64,000 bases of DNA from Cephalotus follicularis (taxonomy: Eukaryota; Streptophyta; Magnoliopsida; Oxalidales; Cephalotaceae). Where the stretch lies: positions 480,704 to 544,703 of the forward strand of contig BDDD01000538.1 of NCBI GenBank assembly GCA_001972305.1, written 5' to 3'. This document shows, one piece after another, positions 47,541 through 60,109 of the stretch. The notes below the pieces were generated by a model. It had not been told where the DNA came from. It did no database searches and saw only the letters and a list, made by a program, of their open reading frames with translations. Made by a program: the position numbers and the translations under genes. Every line of letters begins with the position of its first letter. The stretch's first letter is position 1.

Positions 47541-47622
47541 TCTTTGGGTCATACCCAATATGCATGAATGAGGCGAGTACGCAAGATAGAATCGTCACGC
47601 CTGTAGCGAGGGTGATAGGCTT
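47541..47622. other. Backbone DNA between element F and the solo LTR
   Basis: Short unclassified stretch, continuous in position with 39853-40478 and 52266-52579 once the two insertions are set aside. Confidence 0.5.
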
Positions 47623-47706
47623 TGACACAACCCGTCCCTATGACCTTACTCCTATCCGACAAGCCGTGCCTTATAAAACACTAACTATGCATGATACAAC
47701 CTATGT

Positions 47707-47755
47707 TCCCAGGAGGTCACCCATCTTAAAATTTCTCTGGTCCGAGCACGCTTAA
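47707..47755 (-). promoter_or_regulatory. 5S rRNA-derived internal promoter (A box and C box) in the solo LTR
   Basis: The minus strand reads TTAAGCGTGCTCGGACCAGA, 9 bases, then GATGGGTGACCTCCTGGGAA. Plant 5S rRNA has AAGCGTGCTTGGGC and GATGGGTGACCTCCTGGGAA with the same 19-base spacing between AAGCGTGCT and GATGGG. The middle has drifted while both boxes are kept, as in the 5S-bearing LTRs of Cassandra elements. It is not a 5S gene: the first 40 bases and the 3' end of 5S are absent. Confidence 0.82.
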
Positions 47756-48867
47756 ATATAAATATTTTTTTTAACATAATCATTAGTCTACTCCAATCAT
47801 ATTCAACATCATTTGAATACAATATTCCTTTTTATACTCATCATCATGATGATATATCTAGATAATTGTCCATTTTAATAGGGTGAAATTTCTGTAGAAA
47901 AACTGCAAGAGTCCCCCCTAAAATTGGACATTTCCCAAATTTTTCACCTGTGAGAAATCACAGTTTATAGTATCCACACTGCCTAAGGAGGAATCAGCAG
48001 TTCATTCTAGTTCTATTTTATCGGGCTCACCACATATATGCCCGTTTCATTATAATCACTATATATTCATAAAGTTCTCAAAGAGAATCATTAAATTAGC
48101 AAATACTAACTATCTCATATAACCATAACAAAAATATACATCCCAAAATGCCCCAATGTATGCATGTGAAGCTGGACATAACTGCCAGCGAATGGTGCAT
48201 GGCCTGTGGTCGACCTCCAAACTTGATACTATCGTACTAGTGGATCAACTGGATCATCCACCGCTACCTCGACTGCAAAATAAAACTGAGAGGGGGTTAG
48301 TCCAAATGACTAAGTGAGTGAGAACAAAACATTCCCTGTTGCATCCATCAAAAATTGGATACGCTGAAGGAAATATACCATAATTAAGATATAAATACCC
48401 CACTGGGTAGAGTCAATGAATAAAGGAAATAAATACCATCATGACTCCATAAAAGAAACGCTTAAACTAAAAAATGAAATAATGTGAGAGCTCTAAGTAA
48501 TATAAATGCTCAAAGTAATACTCAACAAGTACAAGAGAGCCACAATAAAATCAAAATATATGAATATCAAGAAATCAAGACATGATCATCAATCATAGAG
48601 ACGGATATGTGCCCAAAATAATAAAAGAAAACTGGGAATGCTGGTATAACTATAATGTCATCATCATATCTCGTATCACTGCTGTAACTGCTCTGCTCTG
48701 CTCTGCCATATCTATCTCATATCATCATCACATCATCATCCTCATATCTCATATCATCATCATCATATCCTCCTCATGCACCGGTGCAATATCCCATGTC
48801 ACCACCATATCTTATGGCACTACTATATCCCATGTCTCAACCCAGCCACATAGACTATATATCCTCT

Positions 48868-49206
48868 CTGCCTCGTCCGAGGGGCCGGCGTATCATCGCA
48901 CGGACCCTAGCCCTCGTCCAAGAATTCACGTGCACGTATCTCAACCTCGTTCGAGGGGCCGACATATCTCTGCACGGACCCTCATCCGAGAAACTGCATA
49001 CCTCATATCTCGCACGAGGGGCCGGCGTATCTCAACGCACGGACCCTGGCCCTCGCTGAGAAACTCGCTGTAGTAATCATCACTGGCATGAGGGGCCGAC
49101 GTATCACAGCACGGACCCTAGACCTCGCCGAGAGGCTAATCCATATCATCCGTGTCTCGCACGAGGGGCCGACATATCAATGCACGGACCCTGGCCCTCG
49201 CCGAGA
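48868..49206. repeat. Tandem repeat in the solo LTR (about 60-75-bp units)
   Basis: Five or so units built on CGAGGGGCCGGCGTATC, CGCACGGACCCT(A/G)GCCCTCG and GAGAAACT. Fainter versions are in LTR F near 42020-42115 and LTR E near 39830. Confidence 0.85.
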
Positions 49207-52200
49207 AATCATGTGCAATTAGATAACCAAACACGGTCCGACAGGTGAGTAATGGAGCAGCTCTGCTGCACTCACACTCAGCATACCATCATAGACAATA
49301 GTATACCGCAGATCCAGGTATGGAACCCGGGGGCAGATCCCACATAACATCCCATCATAGACCAATGGGAATGCTAAGGAGAATTGAGCGTCGAACATAC
49401 ACCTCACCTTGGACCGGTAGGTATCATATGTCACAACTCATACAGTACCCAGCATCAGAATACAAAATACGAGATCAACGAAACATAAAGAAAAACATGA
49501 AGGTGACTTAGTCACCCAGAGCCTATCACATAACATATCAAGGATCATACTCACATAAGACATACGGGATTCAAATCCCGATCGAATCATCATATAACAC
49601 AAATTAATGGGGCACATATAGAAACAAGAATCTCAAGACAATAAAATAAAGGAAGGGAATGTCCCACTCAATGATTTACTGAACTCGACTAACGCTGACT
49701 AACCCCGCGATGCTCCAGATCAGAAACAGGATCCGCGTCTACAAAGTCATTACATAATAGACTTAGAACTCATGTTCAATGATTATGACATGAAATGCAA
49801 TGAAATGTCTTACCATAAACTTGTCGATTCAACCAATATTGCATAGAATCCGTAAATTTATGTTAGAAACCAACTTATTCTTATATATACTCTAAAATTA
49901 AGTTAATAAAACTACAATCTACTCAATTAAAGTCACGGTTATGGAATATTGGCTTCAAATCCATATTTTTTTCCGCAAAATCCACTAAAATAGTAAAACA
50001 GTACCAAAACAAGTCGCATCAAAGTGAAACTTCCCAGAATATAATTAAAAGATCCCAGTAGTCTGTCATTGAAAAATCGAGTGAAACCGACAAGTTGAGC
50101 TTTAGTTTCCTTTGTAAAGTCATTACTAAACGAATTTTCCGCAAAAGTAAAAGTTAACACCGTTTTACAATTTTTAAAGATCCAATGGAGTTGAAACTTT
50201 GGGAAAGATTTTTATTCCTAACCAAGACTCTACCACTGAAAAACAAGGTCAAACTGATGACCGGAGCTATGAGCTACTTTGTAAAACTGAGGTTTAAAAA
50301 CGATCTTTCCGTAAAAACTTCAAAAACGAGACTTTTTGGCCGAAAGCATATCCGTTTGACAGAAAAATTTCAGGAATGTCTTGAAACATCTCTAAGAGCC
50401 TACCTCTCAAAAATTAATTCAAACGGATAAGCAGAGCTATATGCTCCTTTGTAAAATCACCGATTCAAAACGATTTTAGCGTAACTTCTCACTTTTTGGT
50501 TTAAACAAAGTCCGTTTGGCACGAAACTTTACAGATAATATTTAAACATATTTTAAGGTCTGTCATTAAAAGTTCAAGTCAATCAGGCCACCCTAAGTCT
50601 GAAAAGTGATTAAAATGTGATTTCGGCAACATAACGGCTATATAAAGGTTGTATCCCCCGATTTCACCATTTCCTTTGCTTTAAAATTTTACTACTTACA
50701 TAGTCAAAATCAAACCTTCATTATTCATCTCATCTTTAAACTTTATGCAAGAATCGACTTGTTGTTCACTTGTAAGCACACCAGAAAATTAGAAACATAC
50801 GATTGGTGAGTAGCTCATGAAGTTTCAACTCACCCACACCTTAATCATCATTAATACCTTAGCCATTTATCAATCCTTTTTAATTCCCTCTTTAATCATC
50901 ATGTAGCCCGAAATTATTAGAGAAGATATAGGAGAATTTAAATCATGCAACAAGATTTTATCTCTAGCATACACATCATTAAAATGTCGATTTGTCTTTG
51001 TACCCAAAAGCAGATTTTTTTTTTTTGGAAGCTAAAAGACAATTAAATCAATACTCTTTAACTTAAATTTTAGGACAATTTCATCCACAAAACCCAAAAA
51101 TTCAACTCCTCCTTTAACAATTATGAAACCCAGAATTATGAGGAAAGTAAGGGTAAGTTCCAATCATGCATTGAAGCTTTATTCTTAGCATAAATACATC
51201 CTAGATCCAAAGAGAAATCAACTTCTCCTTATTGAGCCTCAAACCCAAAATTTGCAAGAAGATTTAGGAATGATTAATACATGATACAATACTACAATTC
51301 TAACATAAATACACTTATAATCCAAGACATTTCAACTTTCTCCTTTCATAAACTCAAACCAGAAATTTTGGTCATGAAATGGTTATAAATTCTTCAATTA
51401 CATAACATAATAATGGTCTAATTGTCATTAATTATGCAATTAAATCCTTCATCCTTCATCTTAATATATCATCATCAACTTCTTAATAAAACCTCCACTT
51501 ATAATGCTAAAAAGAGAAGGAACTTACTGGACTATGCTAGGAGGATGAAAGTTAAACCACTTCTAACTTGTATTCTTGAAGAATCCTTCAAGAAAATATA
51601 GAGCTTGCAAGTAGAAGGTGGTTCGGCTACCAGGAAAAGCAAGTGCCGATATTGACTTCCTTTGTAATCCTTTAAAATTGTATAACTTGAAGAATGGAGA
51701 GAAGGCGTCGGCTGGCTTGGAAGAAATGAGAATGCCCTTTTTCTCTTCAATGAATGATTTAATACAATTTTAAACATGGAATAGTCTAGAAATTTTTTGA
51801 CTTATGGAGAGCTTGGCCGAATTAAATGATTAAAACATGGTTTTGGGCCTTTAATGGCTTGTTAAATTCGGCCACACACACACACAAAGAGAAAGAATTG
51901 GGCCTTAATCCATTTAAACATGCAAGATGTAATATGATTTAGGAACTTGGAAACTTATTAGCAATGTGAGTCAAATTCTTGACTTAGGAAAGCATAATTT
52001 ATGGGCCTTAAAGATGCTATTTTTATTTATTTATTTATTTTGGTCATGTCTAAGAGGAGGAGGTTTGGGTCTTACACCCAAGGTTTAGCAGATGTACAAT
52101 TTAATAATTTAGTCCATAATAAAATTTGATAGTTTGGTCCCAAATAAATTAGTGCAAGCCCTAATTAATCACCAAATGTGCATAAATTATTATACATAGC

Positions 52201-52260
52201 TTGCTCAAAAAAATTACGTACTAATATGATTATACTCCAAATATAGCACGGGGTGTTACA

Positions 52261-52579
52261 GGCTTTATGCTTTATGTATTCATTATGAAATTGAAAATAC
52301 CTACGCAGATTAAAGGGACTTGAAACGGGGTTTCTAGAAAAGTCCACCGATAGTCATTTTGAATTTACGGAAGTATAAGCACCAGGAAAAACTATGGTTG
52401 ACACGTATCCTCACCCTAGGCCGCGGACGAGCCGATATGACGAGAGATTATAGTACACTGCAACCGTCAACATGAAAAAGCACCGGGTGAATCGGAAACG
52501 GACGTACGATGTGGAAAAGTAATTGGGGATTAATTTCCACATCTGGAATATGTTGAACATGATTTCATGGTCTTAAAAT
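52261..52579. other. Backbone DNA between the solo LTR and LTR H
   Basis: 319 bases, nothing recognised. It begins with the GGCTT target copy and ends at the apparent LTR start TGTAACGCCC at 52580. Confidence 0.5.
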
Positions 52580-52600
52580 TGTAACGCCCTGAACCCCAAG
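52580..52600 (-). repeat. LTR H, first 21 bases, left of element B
   Basis: TGTAACGCCCTGAACCCC looks like the plus-strand start of another gypsy LTR. It appears to resume at 62853, so element B inserted 21 bases inside it. No PBS is visible just left of it, so it may be a solo or partial LTR. Confidence 0.55.
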
Positions 52601-55342
52601 TGTAACACCCCCGAGATGTGGTAGTCGCCACAGGTACAAATATCGGAAACTATACATAACATATCATATTAAAACGTTCATCTTTATTAAAAACGTGATG
52701 GTTTAAAGCATATCCAAAATATATAAAAACTGATCATAACTGACACTTATGCATAATCCAAAAGTCATAAAACGAAATTAACATATTGTTTAATTAACGG
52801 GTTCCACTACGACCACATACCATAAAGGGATCAGCTACTAGACGATCCTCAGACATATGGGAGTCACTCTCATCACACATTGCCCCTTTGCTCCTGATAA
52901 CCTGCCGCATGGAAACAAAAACGCGGCTGAGGAAACCTCAGTACGGATATAGAATATAAAGCAGTAAACGATATTTTAAAGCAAGAAGATTTCAAAAATA
53001 CTTTAAAGTAGAAATCTTAAGCAATAAAATAATTTAAACATACTTTGTAAATGCTCACGGCAAAACATATAAACCAGTTCATAACTTTGAAAACCATAAA
53101 GTGTACCTTTTCAAAACATAGGATCCATAACTAAGCACCAAAACATATCATATAATAGCAAGGGGTTCGCGACACCCACATTGCCAAATGGAATTGCAGT
53201 ATACGACACTACACAAACAATTCCCATAAACATATCTCAAAAACATACAACTATGATCGATCCATACGCCCCTATCACAAATCCTATCCAAGGATATCAC
53301 AGAGAGATGTCGTAAACTAATCACACCGTTACGGAAAGTGTCATGCCCCCGTGCCAGGCTCACAGCATGCCTATGGTACCCCCATAGGTGGTTATAAAAA
53401 GCTCAGTATATCACCATTTTAAAAACTATGATTTCATCAAATCATTTAAAACACATAGAAAAGTTTCTCAAAACGTAATCATAAATCGTTCTCAAACGAT
53501 ATAAACACATGCTTTCATAATCAGAAAATCAACTCATTTAATTTCACAATAAAGAGATGATTACATAACATTTCGTAAACGCATCATAACTGATTTCATA
53601 AAGTCAGAATATTTACCTCATAAAATATCAAACGACTTTATTTTCAAAATCCAAATATACGGAATCCATAAACCAAAGGAAACATATTCGTAAAACCGAA
53701 TGATAACAAAACCAGAATCTGTATTTAATCTCAAAACAGAATCGAAACAGTAAGAGTGTGTCAAGGAACGAAAAAACCGTACCTTGTGCGATCACAGATA
53801 AGCTTACGAATAACTGATAATTTAAAAGTCCCACGTAGCACAACAATCTATACAATACGAAAACATTCATATAAGGGTCTAAAATTCATTTTAAGCACAA
53901 AACAGAATCATAACGATGTTTAGAAATAAACCCGGATCATCGGAAGAATAAACAGATGAAAACAGAAAACTACAGGACATTCCAGCTGACTGTTTCAAAA
54001 ATCGAGTCGACTAACAAGGGGTGACAGTCGACTACACAACAGGGCCAGTCGACTACTCAACCTGGATTGCAGGCAGTCGACTAAATCAGGGGTCCAGTCG
54101 ACTACTCAACACAAGACAGTCGACTGTTTGCACAATGCAGTCGACTACTCAACTAGACAGTCGACTTGTTCATTTGGGCAGTCGACTGTTCTGGGTATCA
54201 GAACAGCAGTTCAGTACGATTTGTGCAATTTTAACAGCCAAGACTCGGATTTTTCGATACCAGAAGATTACTAACATGTAAAACAACTTCATATGACATG
54301 TAAAACATTGTTACAACACAGAATTTGACAAAGGCATGTTGACAGAAAAATTATTTCAATGTGACAGGGACTTTGAACCATAACATAAATTGCATACTTT
54401 TAATTCTGTCAATTAATGATGATCACATGCATCAAAACCAGATTACATAACATATCCTATGTGTCTACAGATCGTTACAACCACAGGAATTATTATTGAC
54501 AGAAAGCAGGAGGTAGAAATCAAAACTACTCCTTGTCTAGCAATCTCTAGCAACTCATGCATAGCATAAAGATTTCTGGATAACTTCAATACATAATTAT
54601 CACAGTAGGACAACAAACTAACCTGTAATGACGGCACAAACTGGAGAAGAACACGCTGTTCGACAGAATCAAAGGGGAAAGAATACACATTCAAAACTTT
54701 GACAATGCTATGCAATTAACCATAAAACAATTCTAAATTGAACCTTTGATGAAACCAACCTTATTGATGGAGTAAGAAACACGAAAATCACAGCCCCTAA
54801 TGCACAACAATTTCGGCAGTGGCAACACACAAGAAGAGAGGCAGCCGACTCAAACGCATGGCCTCACATATATAGAAAAAGAGACCCAAACGGGAAGGAT
54901 AGAAAGAAAAGGAAACCGAATCTGCTAGGATAAGGAATGTGGGCTGATTTTTGGGGAGATAAGAAGGAAAGAAGATAGAGTTGTGAGGGAGAGGGAGGAA
55001 GGAAAGAGTGGGATACGGGAGAGAGTGTTTGAGAGGGAGAAGGAAAGTGAATAAAGGAATAGATTTTATTTTTAAAAAAACCAATTCTGAAAATATAATT
55101 AAATAAATCAATTTAAATAATCATTATATGAATATAAGGTAATAATTATGTATTAATAAATGGGTTTTTATAGTATTAATAATACAACTAAATTTATCCA
55201 ACAAAAGCCCATACTAACAAACCCAAAACAAAGGCTGGTATCAGTCAGCCCAAAACATAAACGAAACATAAAACATACCCGAAACATAAACGAAACAAAT
55301 AAAACCCGTAAGAAAATACGTACAGGCAAGCAGGGTATTACA
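52601..55342 (-). repeat. 3' LTR of element B (2,742 bp)
   Basis: TGTAACACCCCC to GGGTATTACA. The hairpin is at 52927-52941, with a GTCGAC cluster at 53996-54190. Confidence 0.95.
53996..54190. repeat. Cluster of CAGTCGACT words in the left LTR of B
   Basis: About ten copies of GTCGAC in under 200 bases, often followed by ACTCAAC or TGTT. The same cluster is at 61490-61690. Confidence 0.92.
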
Positions 55343-55358
55343 TCCACCCACCCTCAAA
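55343..55358 (-). other. Polypurine tract of element B
   Basis: Minus strand TTTGAGGGTGGGTGGA directly before the LTR start TGTAATACCC. Confidence 0.85.
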
Positions 55359-55395
55359 AGAATATTTCGTCCCGAAATCATAATATACACATACC

Positions 55396-58300
55396 TCAAA
55401 CGAACAAATGAGGGTATCGTTCCCGAATGCGCTCCTCCATTTCCCAAGTACCTTCACGTTCGGGATGGTTCTTCCATAACACTTTCACAAACGGAACGGT
55501 CTTGCTACGCGTAACCCATTCCTGTCGATCCAGAATAGCCTCCGCATCCTCATCATAAGATAGATCCTCCCGAATGATGTCCAAAGGATAGTGGACCACG
55601 TGTAGGGGATGATACTGATAACCCCTCAACAAGGACACATGGAACATATCATGAACATGAGATAACTGTGGAGGCAAAGCTAACTGATATGTGACTGCGC
55701 CAACCCTCTCTAGAATCTCAAATGGTCCTATATACCGAGGACTGAACTTTCCCTTCAGTCCAAACCGTCGAACGCCTTTCCAAGGTGAAACTTTTAAGAA
55801 CACATGTTCACCCACTTTGAACTCCAAATCTTTTCGATGTTTGTCTGCATAACTTTTCTGTCGAGATTGAGCTGTCTTCAATCTCTCCCTTTCTATAGCC
55901 ACTTTCTCAGTAGTGATTCGTACTAGCTCAGGTCCCTCGATAACCCTTTCTCCGACTTCATCCCAGCATGTCGGAGCTCGACATTTCCTCCCATAGAGAG
56001 CTTCAAACGGAGCCATACGAATACTAGCATGCCAACTGTTATTGTAGGCAAACTCCACTAGACTCAGATACTCATCCCAGCTCCCAGTCCAGTCCAAAGC
56101 ACAAGACCTCAACATGTCTTCTAAGGTCTGAATGGTCCTCTCTGTCTGCCTATCTGTCTGTGGATGGAAAGCTGTACTGAAATTTATCCTAGTACCCCAA
56201 GCTTTCTGAAATCCCTTCCAAAACCGTGAAGTGAAACGAGGATCCCTATCCGAAACAATAGATATAGGAGTCCCATGCAGTCTCACAATCTCCCGCTGGA
56301 AAACCCCCGCCAAGCGGTCCACAGAAAAATCTTCTCGGATTGCCAAGAAATGAGCTGATTTGGTCAACCGATCCACAACAACCCAAATAGCATCGTTTCT
56401 TATATAAGCTCTCGTCAAGCCTATAACAAAATCCATTGCAATACTCTCCCATTTCCATACCGGAACTTCCAAGGGTTGTAACAAACCACTAGCACGCTGG
56501 TGTTCGATCTTAACCTGCTGACAGGCCAAACACTTTCCGACAAACTCTGCTACATCCCTCTTCATTCCACTCCACCAGAAATTTTCCTTCAAGTCCCTAT
56601 ACATTTTCGTAGAACCTGGATGTATAGATAAGGGAGAGCTATGCGCTTCAGATAAAACAGCATATCTGATAGAAGTATCTGCCGGAACACACAACCGACT
56701 ACCCAACCAGATCACTCCATGCTCATCCACACGGAACTCTGACTGTTTACCCTTTTCAACATTCAGAACCAAGGCCCAAAGCTCACCGTCATCATTCTGA
56801 GCTACCTTAATTCGGGATATAAGAGTAGGTTCCATATACATGCCCGCCATATATCCATCCGAACCCCGAAAAAATAGATTCAAATCCAATCGCTCCATGT
56901 CTTCTATCAAATGCGACTGAGTAACCAAAGCCGCCACACTCCCAGAACTCTTCCTACTCAGAGCATCAGCTACCACGTTTGCTTTACCGGGGTGGTACTG
57001 AATATTCAGATCATAATCCTTCAAAAGCTCCAACCAACGTCTCTGACACATATTCAACTCTTTTTGCGTGAAGATGTACTTGAGACTCTTATGATCGGTA
57101 AAGACGTCACAAGTTTCTCCATACAAGTAGTGCCTCCAAATCTTCAGTGCAAACACAACTGCCGCCAGCTCGAGATCATGCGTAGGGTAATTCAATTCGT
57201 AAGGCTTCAACTGTCTCGAAGCATATGCTATCACATGACCATGCTGCATCAAAACACAACCCAAACCCTTTTTAGAAGCATCACTGTAAATCTGGTATCC
57301 TCCTGACCCAGACGGTAAACGAAGAATCGGTGCAGACACAAGACCGTTCTTCAGTTTCTCGAAACTTGCTTCCCGTTCATCATTCCACACAAACTTTGCT
57401 CCTTTCCTCATAAGCTGAGTCAGTGGTAAGGCTATAGAGGAGAAGCCTTCCACGAACCGCCTATGGTAGCCAGCCAAACCCAAAAAGCTCCTAACCTCCG
57501 ATACTGTAGTAGGTCTCAACCATTTAGTCATTGCTTCAACCTTAGCAGGATCCACAGAAATCCCTTCCGCTGTAATCACATGGCCCAAAAACTCCACCTG
57601 TTACAACCAGAACTCACATTTCGAAAACTTTGCGTATAGCTGATTCTTCCTCAGAATACTGAGCACTATACGTAGTTGTTCTTCATGTTCCTCCTTCGAT
57701 TTCGAATACACAAGGATATCATCGATGAACACATTCACAAACCGATCCAAAAACTTATGAAAAACTTGATTCATTAGGTCCATGAAAACTGCCAGTGCAT
57801 TCGTAAGCCCAAACGGCATGACCAGAAATTCATAATGCCCATACCGTGTACGAAAAGCGGTCTTAGGCACATCTTCATCTTTTATCCGCAACTGATGATA
57901 TCTGGACCTCAAATCGATCTTAGAAAAATGCCGTGCACCTTGGAGTTGATCAAACAGGTCATCAATCCTAGGCAAAGGGTATTTATTACGAACAGTGATT
58001 CGATTTAGTTCTCTATAGTCAATACATAGTCTCATAGATCCGTCTTTCTTCTTCACAAACAAAACCGGAGCTCCCCACGGTGAAACACTCGGCCGGATAA
58101 AACCCCGATCTAACAACTCTTGCAACTGCTCTTTCAGCTCTTGCAACTCAAGCGGTGCCATCCTATAAGGTGCTTTAGATATAGGTGCCGCCCCAGGAAT
58201 GAGCTCAATGGTAAACTCCACTTCCCGTTGCGGTGGTAAACCCGGTAACTCCTCCGGAAACACATCATAAAATTCTCTAACCACAGGATAATCTTCAAGG

Positions 58301-59178
58301 CAAGGCTCGACCCTTGAGACATCCTTCACAACAGCCAGAAACCCTTCGACGCCCTTAGCTACTAACTTCTGAGCTTTCATAACAGATATGATCTTAACAT
58401 CTTCCATAGGCCGTGAACCCTGATAAATAAAATCAGGTCGATCAACTTCTCCGAACAGAATCCTTCGAGCATGACAATCAATCGTAGCCCGATGGCACTC
58501 CAACCAATCCATCCCCAGAACAATATCGAAATCATACATATGAAGAGGAAGAAGGCCTGCATCACGAATCCGATCATCAAAAACAATAGGGCAAGCATAA
58601 AAACAATCAGATATCACAACAGATGTCCCCATAGGGGTAGAAAGAACCAAAGCTGGATCAAATAACTGCGAAGGCATCCCAAGATGCCAAACAAAAGATC
58701 TCGCTACAACTGAGTGTGTCGATCTAGTATCATATAACACATAAGCTCTACGATTACCAACAGAAATAAAACCCGAAATCGTACCTGGAGCATTAGCTGC
58801 CTGATGAGTCATAATCGCAAAGACTCGGCCTCCTACGTTGCGCTGCCCAACATTCACACCATTACCCTTCTTTTCCTTAGCACGAGGATCCTGACAATCC
58901 TTCGCAAAGTGTCCCATCTGTCCACACACAAAATAAGGCCCACTGACTTTATAACATGTACCGACTGGATGATACCTACAACAAGCATCACATTTAGCAA
59001 TCTGAACATCGGGGTTACCCCCATCAGTTCCCTGTGCATTTTTTTTGATCATTTCCTTGCTGACGCTGTTGATTGCCATCTTCATTCTGCTTGTGATCTT
59101 TCTTATGTTGTTTACCTCCTCTGCCCCTGTTCCATGAACTGCCTTGACCCTTGTTCTGCTATCCAGAACCTTGTTCAC
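55396..59178 (-). mobile_element. Element B pol region (CCHC, protease, RT, RNase H, integrase, chromodomain), fossil
   Basis: Zinc knuckle near 58900 ([11 protein letters not shown]), protease about 58450-58800 ([16 protein letters not shown]), RT about 57600-58250 ([27 protein letters not shown]), RNase H about 56900-57300 ([26 protein letters not shown]), integrase about 55900-56650 ([40 protein letters not shown]), and a chromodomain-type end near 55396-55560 ([20 protein letters not shown]). This is the fullest pol in the window and gives the clade for element A too. It is a relic. Confidence 0.95.
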
Positions 59179-59199
59179 TCCTATACCGCTTCTTATCCC

Positions 59200-59937
59200 C
59201 TTCCTGACGTGCTGCCTGAAACTGGCAACCTCAGCTACATTCGCAAACCTAGAGTTTATCAGCTTTCCCTGAAACTGGTAATGCAGCTTCCACTAGAATT
59301 TTACAGCTTGCTCTAATGCTGACCCAGCCGCGGATCCAGCAAACCCAGCCAATCTAGTGAAACGGGCCAAGAACTTCGAAACCGTTTCTCCATCTTTCTG
59401 TCGGGTATTGACGAACTCTCTAGCATAGGCCTCCTTATCGGTAGTGGGGAAATACTGCTGATAGAAGACATCTCGGAACTCAGACCACAACAGAGCATCC
59501 GCATAACCTTAACCCTTAGCTGAATTCAGAGTATTCCACCATTTCTGAGCAACCCCTTTGAGTTTGTAAGCTGCCAACCTTACCTTCTGCTGATCATCAC
59601 ACCTCAGAACATTAAAGATCTTCTCCATGTGTGTTATCCAATGTTCAGCTTCCACTGGTGTCACAGCCGAACTGAAAGACTGCGGCCTCTGTTTCTGAAA
59701 CCGCACAAGCCAAACATGAGTAGGTGTGTCATGCCTATCCCCAGTTTCCATATCCCTCTGAACCTTAGCCGGAGCATTCTCCTCAACAACTTGTTCCCGA
59801 TTCTGTCGTTGCATAACACGATTCACTTTCTGAGCAACTGCCTGACGAACCAACTCTTCCACAGAAGGCTCATTTCTGACTTCATTTCGAGTCCCAGCTG
59901 GTGCAGTTCTCTGAGGAGTGTTTCTTGTACGTACCAT
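59200..59937 (-). mobile_element. Element B gag region, fossil
   Basis: Begins MVRTRNTPQRTAPAGTRNEV at 59937. The capsid-type domain has AEHWITHMEKIFNVLRC and GVAQKWWNTL (59520-59680), and the following part continues to about 59293 and the basic linker. It is broken. Confidence 0.92.
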
Positions 59938-60093
59938 CTACGAAGGAAACTGAAACACGTTATATCAAACCGAAACACAAAAATCAAAACAGAAAGCATA
60001 TCAGAAAGGCCAAAAACATAGAAGTCCTAACCTAAGTCTACCCAAGCTCACTGGTCAAACCTAGTTAGGTCTTCTAAGGAAACAAAACCTATT

Positions 60094-60104
60094 CTCTGAT
60101 ACCA
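60094..60104 (-). other. Primer binding site of element B (tRNA-iMet)
   Basis: Minus strand TGGTATCAGAG, 5 bases from the LTR at 60110. Confidence 0.9.
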
Positions 60105-60109
60105 TAAAC

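Larger units (their letters stand above)
47623..52260 (-). mobile_element. Solo LTR, 4.6 kb, with perfect TSD and a 5S-like promoter module
   Basis: Plus-strand ends TGACACAACCCG and GGGGTGTTACA, flanked by GGCTT on both sides (47618-47622 and 52261-52265). There is no PBS, PPT or coding region inside, so it is a single LTR left by recombination between the two LTRs of a full element. It shares blocks with LTR E and LTR F (the TTAGTC hairpin at 48297-48313; about 49226-49525) but differs in most of its length. Confidence 0.85.

Noticed and set aside
47707-47755. A 5S rRNA gene
   Set aside because: Only the internal promoter half is present, the middle has drifted, and it lies within an LTR. 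It is called a 5S-derived promoter module instead.
53996-54190. A CRISPR-like array
   Set aside because: The repeated word is only 6-9 bases, spacers are irregular, the genome is a plant's, and the cluster is part of an LTR.
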